DNA of 34,494 bases from Methylobacterium sp. (lineage in GTDB: Bacteria; Pseudomonadota; Alphaproteobacteria; Rhizobiales; Beijerinckiaceae). Within the stretch, counting starts at the first letter, position 1. Every line of letters begins with the position of its first letter. Below, one piece after another: positions 17,400 to 24,320 of this stretch. The stretch spans positions 1-34,494 of the forward strand of contig NZ_JAIEOF010000299.1 of NCBI RefSeq assembly GCF_019750675.1. Direction: 5' to 3'. The notes under the pieces are model-generated. The model searched no databases, was not told the origin of the DNA, and saw only the letters and a list, made by a program, of their open reading frames with translations. A program made the translations under genes and the position numbers.

Positions 17400-18539
17400 T
17401 CAGGCCGCCGTCACCCGGATCACGCCTTCGCCGCGCCGATGGCCCACCACCGTCACCGCCACCTCCGCCAAGCCCTTCTCGGAGACCAGGGCGGCGGCCA
17501 GGGCCACCCCGAACGGGGCGGTGGTCTCCAGGCTGTGGCCCGTGAGGTCGCCGAGCGCGGTGACGGGGACGCCGGGTGCGAGGCGCGCCAGGGCCGCGCC
17601 TTCCTCCGCCGTCACCGGCGCGACGCCGGTGGCGCCGGCGATCACCGCGTCCGGGGCCGTGAGGCCCGTGGCCGCCCAGAGGGCCGCGAGGCTGGCCTCG
17701 GTGCTGCCCGGTGCGCGCTTCGTGCGGTCGCTACCCACCGGGCCGAGGCGGGCGAGCGCCCGCGCCCCGCGTGAGGCGGCGTGCTCGGCCGCCTCCAGCA
17801 CCAGGAAGGCGGCGGCACTGCCGAGGATGAAGCCGGCCTCGTCCTCCGGCATCCGGTCGAAGACCGGGCGGAAGTCGCGGGCGCGCAGGTAGCCGCCCAT
17901 CTCGTGGATCACCATCACGTCGGGCCGCTCGGCGCTGTAGGAGCCGCCCACCAGCATGCAGTCGACCTGCCCGGAGGCGATCCGCGCCTGGGCGATGCGC
18001 AGGGCGTCGGTGCCGGCGGCCTCCTCGCCCATGAAGGTGCGCGAGGCGCCCGTGACCCCGTGAACGATGCCGATATTGCCGGCGAGCAGGTTCGAGAGCT
18101 GGGCCAGGAACAGGGTCGGGCGCAGGTCGTTCTGCAGGTGCTCGTTGAGATAGGCGCCGGGGTCCTCCGCCGCGCGCAGGCCCGTGAGGATCGCGCCATC
18201 CACCGCCGTGTCGCGCTCGCCGCCGCCGGCGGAGACCACGAGGTGCATGCGGCCCTTCAGATCGGCATCGCCCTTCACCCCGGCGGATTCGAGGGCGAGG
18301 CCGGCGGCGTAGACGCCGAGGCGCTGCCAGGGCTCCATCTGGCGCTGGTCCGATTTCTTCGGGATCTGGCCGTCGAGGGCGAGCGGCGCGACCGGATGCA
18401 CCGTGTAGGGCGCAAAGGTCTCGGTGTCGGTGCGGGCGGGCGCGCCCGCGTCGAGGGCCGCGAGATGCGCGGCGATGCCCTCGCCCGCGCAGGAGACGAG
18501 GCCGATGCCGGTGACGACGACGTCGCGACGTTCGCTCAT
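17400..18539 (-). CDS. fabF2XL: Ketosynthase-like protein without catalytic Cys (FabF2XL, chain-length-factor type)
   Basis: The 379-residue thiolase-fold protein has the KAS frame: VVVTGIGLVSCAGEG at the start, MLVGGSYSAERPD near 195-207 and DEAGFILGSAAAFLVLE near 233. The segment matching TACSSGATAI reads GEEAAGTDAL (171-180), placing Glu173 where the catalytic Cys should be. The first His is Gly302 (VIAGATGV); only His335 (LTGHSL) remains. This is the pattern of chain-length factors in type II polyketide synthases, which pair with an active KS. Four-base overlap with fabZXL indicates coupling. Pairing with FabF1XL is inferred. Confidence 0.88.
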   Translation of the reverse strand: MSERRDVVVTGIGLVSCAGEGIAAHLAALDAGAPARTDTETFAPYTVHPVAPLALDGQIPKKSDQRQMEPWQRLGVYAAGLALESAGVKGDADLKGRMHLVVSAGGGERDTAVDGAILTGLRAAEDPGAYLNEHLQNDLRPTLFLAQLSNLLAGNIGIVHGVTGASRTFMGEEAAGTDALRIAQARIASGQVDCMLVGGSYSAERPDVMVIHEMGGYLRARDFRPVFDRMPEDEAGFILGSAAAFLVLEAAEHAASRGARALARLGPVGSDRTKRAPGSTEASLAALWAATGLTAPDAVIAGATGVAPVTAEEGAALARLAPGVPVTALGDLTGHSLETTAPFGVALAAALVSEKGLAEVAVTVVGHRRGEGVIRVTAA

Positions 18540-19006
18540 GCGGGTTCGCCAGCCAGATCGAACAGGCCGATGTTCCGCGCGCGCGCGCGCATCGGCGCGT
18601 CGAGACCGGGCGGGAACGGCATGGTGCGGAAGCGCAGCTCCGCATCGGCCAGCGGCTTGCCGTCGTGCCGGATCGCCGCCTTGGTCACGGCGTAGCCCGA
18701 GCCGTCATGCTCTAGGCTCGCCTCGATCCGCAGTTCGGCGCCGGGGCCGACGAAGGACCGGAAGCGCGCCTTGTCGACGCCCATCAGGAACGGCATCTGC
18801 CGAAAACCCAGATGGGCGAGCACGAGGTAGCCCGAGGCCTGCGCCATGGTCTCGGTGAGCAGCACGCCCGGCACCAGCGGGTGCTCGGGGAAATGCCCCT
18901 CGAAGACCGGACTCTCCATCGGCACGCGGGCCAGGGCCTCGATCCGGCCGGCCTCCCGGTCGAAGCGGGTCACGGCGTCGATCATCTCGAAATATTCGAG
19001 GCGCAT
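18536..19006 (-). CDS. fabZXL: 3-hydroxyacyl-ACP dehydratase FabZXL
   Basis: The 156-residue hot-dog-fold dehydratase has FEGHFPEHPLVPGVLLTETMAQ. Catalytic His38 and Glu52 are 14 residues apart, as in FabZ. It would dehydrate 3-hydroxyacyl-AcpXL during very-long-chain elongation. It follows acpXL by 65 bases and overlaps fabF2XL by four. Its identity as the XL version rests on the gene neighbourhood. Confidence 0.92.
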   Translation of the reverse strand: MRLEYFEMIDAVTRFDREAGRIEALARVPMESPVFEGHFPEHPLVPGVLLTETMAQASGYLVLAHLGFRQMPFLMGVDKARFRSFVGPGAELRIEASLEHDGSGYAVTKAAIRHDGKPLADAELRFRTMPFPPGLDAPMRARARNIGLFDLAGEPA

Positions 19007-19071
19007 GGCGTCCTAAGGTCCCGTGCGGGCGGGTTTCGCGAAGAGGCCGCCCCGGCTCGCGGCGGTTCGGC

Positions 19072-19374
19072 TCAGGCTTTGGCGGCTTTCTCGGCCACCA
19101 GGGCGTCGATGCGGGCACAGAGGTTCTTCAGGACGAAATACTCCTCGGCCGGCACCTTGCCCTCGTTGACCTCCTGGGTCCACCGCTCGAGGGGGAGCTT
19201 GATGCCGAAGGCCTTGTCCACCGCGAAGGCGATGTCGAGGAAGGCCAGCGAATCGATTCCGAGGTCGTCGATGGCGTGGCTCTCGGGCGAGATCGTGTCG
19301 CGCGGGATGTCGGCGGTGTCACTGATGATGTCCGCGACGCGGTCGAAGGTGGCGGTATGGGTCTGGTCGGACAT
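19072..19374 (-). CDS. acpXL: Acyl carrier protein AcpXL
   Basis: The 100-residue acidic carrier protein has the phosphopantetheine site in [13 protein letters not shown] (Ser42). The long C-terminal tail [24 protein letters not shown] distinguishes AcpXL from the roughly 78-residue housekeeping ACP. In rhizobia AcpXL carries the 27-hydroxyoctacosanoyl chain destined for lipid A. It is the first gene of the minus-strand set reaching to 11851. The start is the ATG at 19374; open frame further upstream has no matching homology. Confidence 0.95.
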   Translation of the reverse strand: MSDQTHTATFDRVADIISDTADIPRDTISPESHAIDDLGIDSLAFLDIAFAVDKAFGIKLPLERWTQEVNEGKVPAEEYFVLKNLCARIDALVAEKAAKA

Positions 19375-19678
19375 GCGTTCTCGCCGTGTGACTGGGTATC
19401 CCGCCGGATTCGGCCCGTGCCGATCGGGGGCCGGAGCGATCCGGCGCATGGTGCCCGGTGCCCCCGGTCGCGCAGCATGCCCCTTCGGCCGGCGTTTCCG
19501 CCGCCCTGGACAGTGAAGGCGGTCCCTTACACGAGGGGGGTAGGAGGGGCAACCTTGGCCATCACGGCGTCGCGATCGGGCGGCCGCCTCCATTCCGATC
19601 CTTCGACGATGGACTAGATGCACGGGCAGGACGTGGGTTCCGCAGGCGCGGCCGCCCCGCACGAGGTCGAGCAAGACG
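19375..19678. other. Divergent intergenic region between acpXL and the AI-2E-type transporter
   Basis: This 304-base region should hold promoters for both directions. The best minus-strand candidate is TTGCCC, 17 bases, TAAGGG (about 19524-19552), which is weak at the -10. I see no operator, RNA or small gene that I can support. Confidence 0.4.
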
Positions 19679-20848
19679 ATGGCACACCTTCCCTCCGTGA
19701 CGCCGGCCGGAGCGCCGCCGGTGGGCGCGCCCGACCCGCGCCTATCCCCCGATCGTCCGCCGCGTGCGGGCGCGCACCCGCTGTCGGGGCCGTCGCAGAG
19801 CCTGGCCCGCCTCGCCCTGGTCCTCGCCCTCGCGGGCCTCGGGATCTGGGTGCTGCACCACTTCATCCCGGCGCTCGTCTGGGCGGTGATCCTGGCGATC
19901 GCCCTCGGGCCCCTCTACGCCCGCGCCGAGCGGCGCTGGCCGCCGGATCGGCACAACATCCTGCTGCCGCTCCTGTTCACCGCGGCGGTGGCGCTGGTGT
20001 TCCTGATTCCCCTGGTGGTGCTGGGCGTGCAGGCGGCGCGCGAGGCCCACGACGTGGTCGCCTGGGCGCGCTCCTTCGAGAAGTCCGGCATCCCGGTCCC
20101 GGACTTCCTCGGCCACCTGCCCTTCGGCGCGGCGCAGGCGCAGGCCTGGTGGGCGGAGAACCTGAGCCACCCCGCCGCCGGCTCGGAGCTCCTGCACCGC
20201 CTCGACAACTCCTCGGTAATCGGGGTGACCCGCAGCCTCGGGGCGCAGATCGTCCGGCGCGTCGTCCTGTTCGGCTTCACCCTGGTGGCGCTGTTCTTCC
20301 TGTTCCGGGACGGCCGGGAGGTCGCCGCGCAGGTGCTCACCGCCAGCGCGAAGCTGTTCGGTCCACGCGGCGAGCGGGTGGCGCGGCAGATGGTGGCTTC
20401 GGTCCACGGCACCGTGGACGGCCTCGTCATGGTCGGACTCGGCGAGGGCGTGCTCCTGGGGATCGTCTACTACTTCGCCGGGGTGCCGCACCCGGTGCTG
20501 CTCGGGGCGCTGACGGCGGTGGCGGCGATGATCCCGTTCGGGGCGCCCCTGGTCTTCGGCATCGCGGCCGCGATCCTGCTCGCGAACGGCGCGGTGGTGC
20601 CGGCGGTGGTGGTGGTGGTGGCGGGCTTCGTCGTCACGTTCGTGGCGGACCACTTCGTGCGCCCGGCGCTGATCGGCGGCACGACCCGCCTGCCGTTCCT
20701 CTGGGTGCTCCTCGGCATCCTCGGCGGCGTCGAGACCTTCGGTCTCCTCGGCCTGTTCCTCGGCCCGGCCGTGATGGCCGCGCTGATCCTGCTTTGGCGG
20801 GACTTCACGGAAGGCGAAGCAGGGCCCGCCGAGGCACCCCGGGCCTGA
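19679..20848 (+). CDS. AI-2E family (PerM-like) membrane transporter
   Basis: The 389-residue polytopic protein has a Pro-rich cytoplasmic start (to about residue 40). Membrane pairs follow: [27 protein letters not shown]-type segments and [20 protein letters not shown]. Then come a large soluble loop (about 120-185) and a C-terminal bundle with [21 protein letters not shown] and [18 protein letters not shown]. The PFG and GLFLGP motifs are characteristic of the PF01594 family. Substrates are mostly unknown; the autoinducer-2 label comes from a few members. It converges on the lipoprotein gene. Confidence 0.9.
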   Translation: MAHLPSVTPAGAPPVGAPDPRLSPDRPPRAGAHPLSGPSQSLARLALVLALAGLGIWVLHHFIPALVWAVILAIALGPLYARAERRWPPDRHNILLPLLFTAAVALVFLIPLVVLGVQAAREAHDVVAWARSFEKSGIPVPDFLGHLPFGAAQAQAWWAENLSHPAAGSELLHRLDNSSVIGVTRSLGAQIVRRVVLFGFTLVALFFLFRDGREVAAQVLTASAKLFGPRGERVARQMVASVHGTVDGLVMVGLGEGVLLGIVYYFAGVPHPVLLGALTAVAAMIPFGAPLVFGIAAAILLANGAVVPAVVVVVAGFVVTFVADHFVRPALIGGTTRLPFLWVLLGILGGVETFGLLGLFLGPAVMAALILLWRDFTEGEAGPAEAPRA

Positions 20849-20856
20849 GCCCGGGG
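20837..20856. terminator. Perfect GC hairpin between convergent genes
   Basis: CCCCGGGC and GCCCGGGG pair perfectly around CTGA and span the stop codon of the transporter gene. No T-run follows on either strand, so it may act as a weak or factor-assisted terminator for both sides. Confidence 0.4.
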
Positions 20857-20870
20857 CATCCGGAGCGTGC

Positions 20871-21248
20871 TTACGCCGGGCGCGGCAGCTGGCAGCTGTC
20901 GAGGGCCGAGAGCGCCTTGGCGCGGGCCGAATCGTTGAAGTAGCCGGTGCTGCGGTAGGCATCGAGCTCACCCCGGTCGAGGCTCGCGAGCGTCCGGTTC
21001 GCGTAGCAGCCGCAGGGGCGGGCCAGCGAGACCTCGGAGACGTTCTGCAGGCGGGCCTGGGTGACGGTGCAGGCGTGGCGCACGCGACCCGTGAGGTTGC
21101 CGGTGGAGGCCGTCTTCAGCGCCGGGTCGGGGGTGTAGCCTTCGAGCGACGCGGTCGGGCCGGACTTGTTGGCGTTGCAGGCGGCGACGAGCGAGAGCAG
21201 GCCGGCGGCGAGCAGAAGCCGGCCGGTGCGCGGAGCGATGAGGCGCAT
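20871..21248 (-). CDS. Small lipoprotein, unknown function
   Basis: The 125-residue product has a basic start, a hydrophobic signal and the lipobox LVAAC, with Cys24 as the predicted lipidated residue. The mature part contains RVRHACTVTQARLQNVSEV, a CGCY motif and a C-terminal ALDSCQLP, so four Cys may form disulfides. No known domain is recognised. It is likely attached to the inner or outer membrane. Confidence 0.75.
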   Translation of the reverse strand: MRLIAPRTGRLLLAAGLLSLVAACNANKSGPTASLEGYTPDPALKTASTGNLTGRVRHACTVTQARLQNVSEVSLARPCGCYANRTLASLDRGELDAYRSTGYFNDSARAKALSALDSCQLPRPA

Positions 21249-21343
21249 GGAATGTCGGGTCCGTGAAAGCGATTCGGGAACGAACCGGTTTCCCGTGAGG
21301 GTCCCGCCCGCGCAAGGGCGCGGGGGCCACAGTAGAGACGCAA

Positions 21344-21372
21344 ACGCCGCCGCCCCGGAGGGGCGACGGCGT
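21344..21372 (-). terminator. Probable intrinsic terminator of ndk
   Basis: On the minus strand ACGCCGTCGCCCC and GGGGCGGCGGCGT form a stem with one mismatch and a tiny loop, followed by TTGCGTCTCT. It lies 65 bases after the ndk stop codon. Confidence 0.55.
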
Positions 21373-21437
21373 GCGGATCAGGTCATAGCCGACCCGGTCG
21401 GATGTTCGGAGCAACCGGCGGATGCCGGAACCGAGAC

Positions 21438-21860
21438 TCAGCCGACGATGTCGGAATCCTTGAAGAACTGGGCGATCTCGGCCTTGGCGTTCTCCAGGCT
21501 GTCGGAACCGTGGACGGTGTTCTCGCCGACCGACTCGGAGAAGGTCTTGCGGATGGTGCCCTCGTCGGCGTTGGCCGGGTTGGTGGCGCCCATCACTTCA
21601 CGGTACTTGGCGACGGCGTTCTCGCCCTCGAGCACCTGCACGACGACGGGGCCGGAGGTCATGAACTCCACGAGCTCGCCGAAGAACGGGCGCTCCTTGT
21701 GGATCTCGTAGAACTTTTCCGCCTGCTCGCGGCTCATCTGGATGCGGCGCTGGCCGACGATGCGCAGGCCCGCCTTCTCGATCACGGCGTTGACCGCTCC
21801 GGTCAGGTTCCGCTTCGTCGCGTCGGGCTTGAGAATGGAGAAGGTGCGCTCGGTGGCCAT
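21438..21860 (-). CDS. ndk: Nucleoside diphosphate kinase
   Basis: Ndk balances nucleoside triphosphate pools by passing the gamma phosphate through a phospho-His. The 140-residue product starts [18 protein letters not shown] and has the active-site block NTVHGSDS with His117, at the standard length. A good promoter lies at 21909-21937 and a terminator at 21344-21372, so it appears monocistronic. Confidence 0.98.
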   Translation of the reverse strand: MATERTFSILKPDATKRNLTGAVNAVIEKAGLRIVGQRRIQMSREQAEKFYEIHKERPFFGELVEFMTSGPVVVQVLEGENAVAKYREVMGATNPANADEGTIRKTFSESVGENTVHGSDSLENAKAEIAQFFKDSDIVG

Positions 21861-21908
21861 GGTCCGTCCGGTTGTGATCGCTCAGCCGAAAATGGCTTCG
21901 GCGCCGGG

Positions 21909-21937
21909 CTTATAGCGGGCGGACTCCCCACCCTCAA
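21909..21937 (-). promoter_or_regulatory. Sigma-70 promoter for ndk
   Basis: On the minus strand TTGAGG, 17 bases, TATAAG. The implied start is near 21902, about 40 bases before the ndk ATG. Confidence 0.65.
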
Positions 21938-21972
21938 CCCGAGGCGCGATCGCGGGGGATTGTGGACGATTT

Positions 21973-22024
21973 CCCGCATTCATGGCTTTGGCGCAACACC
22001 GCCGGAAATTCGCCTGAATGCGGG
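21973..22024. repeat. Inverted repeat upstream of the DUF2147 gene
   Basis: CCCGCATTCA (21973-21982) and TGAATGCGGG (22015-22024) are perfect ten-base inverted arms separated by 32 bases, 59 bases before the DUF2147 start. The arms could be two regulator half-sites or the base of an RNA stem in the leader. Confidence 0.45.
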
Positions 22025-22082
22025 CCCTTCCTGGGGCCAAGACAACAGACCCCGATTTCACCGCCCCACAGGAGACCCGGAC

Positions 22083-22631
22083 ATGCGCGTCGCTCTTTCC
22101 GCCGCCCTCATCCTCGCCGGCCTGATTCCCGCCTCCGCCGCGCCGGCCCAGGACCCCACGGGCACCTGGCTCACCGGGGACGGGCGCGCCAAGGTGCGCA
22201 TCGACCGCTGCGGCCCGGGTGCCGCCAACATCTGCGGGAAGGTGGTCTGGGCCAAGACCGCGACCAACGAGGACGGCACCCCGCGCACGGATATCAAGAA
22301 CCCCGATCCGAAGAAGCGCAGCCGCCCCGTCCTCGGCCTCACGCTCCTCGACAACCTGAAGCCCGAGGAGACGAAGTTCTCCGGCGAGATCTACAACGCC
22401 GACGAGGGCAAGATGTACCAGGTCAGCCTGGAGCGCGAGAGCAGCTCGGAGCTGTCGGTCTCGGGCTGCCTGCTCAAGGTTCTGTGTGGTTCGCAGACCT
22501 GGACCCGGGTGCCGGACGTGAACCAGCAGGCCGCCGCCCAGCCTGAGCCGGCCGTCAAGCCCGCGCCGAAGGCCGCAAAGGCCACCCTCGATAAGACCGC
22601 GCCCGCGAAGGCCGTCGCGCCGGCCGAGTGA
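22083..22631 (+). CDS. DUF2147 secreted protein
   Basis: The 182-residue product has signal peptide MRVALSAALILAGLIPASAAPA. The DUF2147 fold follows: DPTGTWLTGDGRAKVRIDRC, NICGKVVWAK, RPVLGLTLLDNLKP, FSGEIYNADEGKMYQVSL and GCLLKVLCGSQTWTRV. The C-terminus is an Ala/Pro/Lys-rich tail (after about 145), perhaps for envelope contact. DUF2147 is a lipocalin-like periplasmic family of unknown ligand. CAGGAGAC before the ATG is a good ribosome site. It converges on the GST gene with a 10-base gap. Confidence 0.88.
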   Translation: MRVALSAALILAGLIPASAAPAQDPTGTWLTGDGRAKVRIDRCGPGAANICGKVVWAKTATNEDGTPRTDIKNPDPKKRSRPVLGLTLLDNLKPEETKFSGEIYNADEGKMYQVSLERESSSELSVSGCLLKVLCGSQTWTRVPDVNQQAAAQPEPAVKPAPKAAKATLDKTAPAKAVAPAE

Positions 22632-22641
22632 GGCCGGTCGC

Positions 22642-23277
22642 TCAGACCGCAGCGAAGCCGCGCTGCACGGCCGGGCGCGCCATGACGCGCTCGAGCCAGG
22701 CCCGCACGTTGGGCACGCTGGCGAGCGGAATGTTCTGCTTCTCGTGGTATTTGGCCCAGGGCAGGATGGCGATGTCGGCGATGGAGAAGTCGCCCGCCAC
22801 GTAGTCCCGGTCGGCGAGCCGCCGATCGAGGACGCCGTAGAGGCGCTGGGCCTCCGCGGTGAAGCGCTCGATGGCGTAGGGGATCTTCTCCTGCGCGTAG
22901 ATCCGGAAATGGTGCGCCTGGCCGAGCATCGGCCCGAAGCCCGCCACCTGCCAGAACAGCCACTCGTCCACCGCCACCCGGGCGCGCTCGTCGGCCGGGT
23001 AGAGGCAGCCGGTCTTGCGGCCGAGATATTGCAGGATCGCGCCCGATTCGAACACCGTGATCGGTTCGCCGCCCGGTCCGTCCGGATCCACGATGGCGGG
23101 GATCTTGTTGTTGGGCGAGATCGTAAGGAAGTCCGGCGCCATCTGGTCGCCCCGGCCGATGTTCACGGGCACCACCCGGTAGGGCAGGCCGCACTCCTCC
23201 AGCATGATCGGGATCTTCCAGCCGTTCGGCGTGCTCCAGGTGTGCACGTCGATGGGTTTTCCCGGCGCGTGTGCCAT
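22642..23277 (-). CDS. Glutathione S-transferase, Nu-class/YfcG-like
   Basis: The 211-residue product has the thioredoxin-fold domain with WSTPNGWKIPIMLEECGLPY, SPNNKIPAIVD and FESGAILQYL (glutathione contacts Glu77-Ser78). The all-helical C-terminal domain includes GDFSIADIAILPW. The TPNG and SPNNKIPAIVD blocks match the YfcG/YghU group, which reduces disulfides with two bound glutathiones. The start is the ATG at 23277, because the conserved fold begins within ten residues. Confidence 0.9.
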   Translation of the reverse strand: MAHAPGKPIDVHTWSTPNGWKIPIMLEECGLPYRVVPVNIGRGDQMAPDFLTISPNNKIPAIVDPDGPGGEPITVFESGAILQYLGRKTGCLYPADERARVAVDEWLFWQVAGFGPMLGQAHHFRIYAQEKIPYAIERFTAEAQRLYGVLDRRLADRDYVAGDFSIADIAILPWAKYHEKQNIPLASVPNVRAWLERVMARPAVQRGFAAV

Positions 23278-23499
23278 GTGCGGTTCTAATCCAGCGCAGA
23301 AGAAGCTCGTCCCGAGCCCCGGATCAATCCGGAACGCGCGGCGATGGTTGCAGAGGCCGTGCCAGCGGCGCGGGCAGGGGACATGCGCCGAGGTCCGGGC
23401 GAGGGACGCGCGCCATGATTTGCGCTTGCCCCAGCCCAGGGTTGTGGTGTGATGCGGCCGGAGCGCCCGCTGGTGGCGCCCAGGATTCCGGGGGTCGTC

Positions 23500-23802
23500 A
23501 TGCTGTCGTTCCGTTCGCACCGTCGCGTCGCGTTTGTCCAGGCTGCGTTCTTCGCGGCCTTCGCGCTCCTGGCAAGCCCCCTGGCCGGGACCCTCGTCGC
23601 GGGTGGTGCGCTGGCGCAAGGCGCGGCCGCCCCCAAGGAGACCAAGGAGCCGAGCGTGGGGCAGAGCGCGGCGCGCGAGCGCCAGAAGAAGTGCGGGGCG
23701 GAGTGGCGCGCCCTCTCGGTCTCCGACAAGGCCGCGCAGGGACCGAAATGGCCCCAGTACTACAGCAAGTGTGTCAAGCGCCTGAAGCAGATCAAGGCCT
23801 GA
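23500..23802 (+). CDS. Small secreted protein with paired Cys, PsiF-like
   Basis: The 100-residue product has a signal peptide (FVQAAFFAAFALLASPLAG...ALAQGA). The mature basic part contains RERQKKCGAEWRAL and WPQYYSKCVKRLKQIKA. The spaced Cys within Lys/Arg-rich helices recalls PsiF-type repeats, but I cannot assign it firmly. GTG-ATG at 23449/23452 are alternative starts, giving 117 or 116 residues. ATG 23500 is preferred because the signal peptide follows at once. Confidence 0.65.
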   Translation: MLSFRSHRRVAFVQAAFFAAFALLASPLAGTLVAGGALAQGAAAPKETKEPSVGQSAARERQKKCGAEWRALSVSDKAAQGPKWPQYYSKCVKRLKQIKA

Positions 23803-23903
23803 GCGCGGGAACCGGACCGCGCGCTTTGCGGCGCGCCGACGGAACGTAAGCCTGGCCGTCTCGGTTGCCGAACCGGTCGGGCGTGAATTCTCTGGATGCG
23901 ACG

Positions 23904-24320
23904 ATGCGGGAACGGCAGGCGCTGCAGCGCGTGGTGGCGGTGGTGGCCCTCGTTCCGGTGCTGTCGGGCTTCTACGGGGTCCTGTTCGGCCTGAACGGCA
24001 TCGGCCGCAGCGGTCTGGTGGACATCTCGGCCGACAGCCACTTCCGCTACCTGTCCGGCCTGCATCTCGGTATCGGCATCCTGTTCTGGACCTGCGTGCC
24101 CGGCATCGAAGCCAAGACCAAACTGTTCCGCTTCCTCACCCTGGTGGTGGCCCTCGGCGGCCTCGCGCGCCTGTTGGGTCTGGCCCTGACCGGGCTGCCC
24201 TCCCTGGTGATGATGGCAGCGCTCGCCGTCGAGCTCGGAGTGACGCCGCTGCTCTGCCTGTGGCAGGCGCGGGTGGCGGCCCGGTCCGCGGACGGCGCCG
24301 GCACGGGGATTGCTGCGTGA
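23904..24320 (+). CDS. DUF4345 membrane protein
   Basis: The 138-residue product has four predicted membrane segments, starting VVAVVALVPVLSGFYGVLFG. The family block DISADSHFRYLSGLHLGIGILFWTCVPGIE lies between the first two segments and matches DUF4345. Function is unknown. It is the first gene of a tight operon: the FUSC gene begins with a GTG overlapping its stop codon. The ribosome site is weak; GTG 23883 and TTG 23865 are other possible starts. Confidence 0.8.
   Translation: MRERQALQRVVAVVALVPVLSGFYGVLFGLNGIGRSGLVDISADSHFRYLSGLHLGIGILFWTCVPGIEAKTKLFRFLTLVVALGGLARLLGLALTGLPSLVMMAALAVELGVTPLLCLWQARVAARSADGAGTGIAA

Noticed and set aside
17400..18539. Reading FabF2XL as an ordinary active FabF
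   Set aside because: The Cys and the first His of the triad are replaced in the aligned segments, so an active condensing role is not supported.
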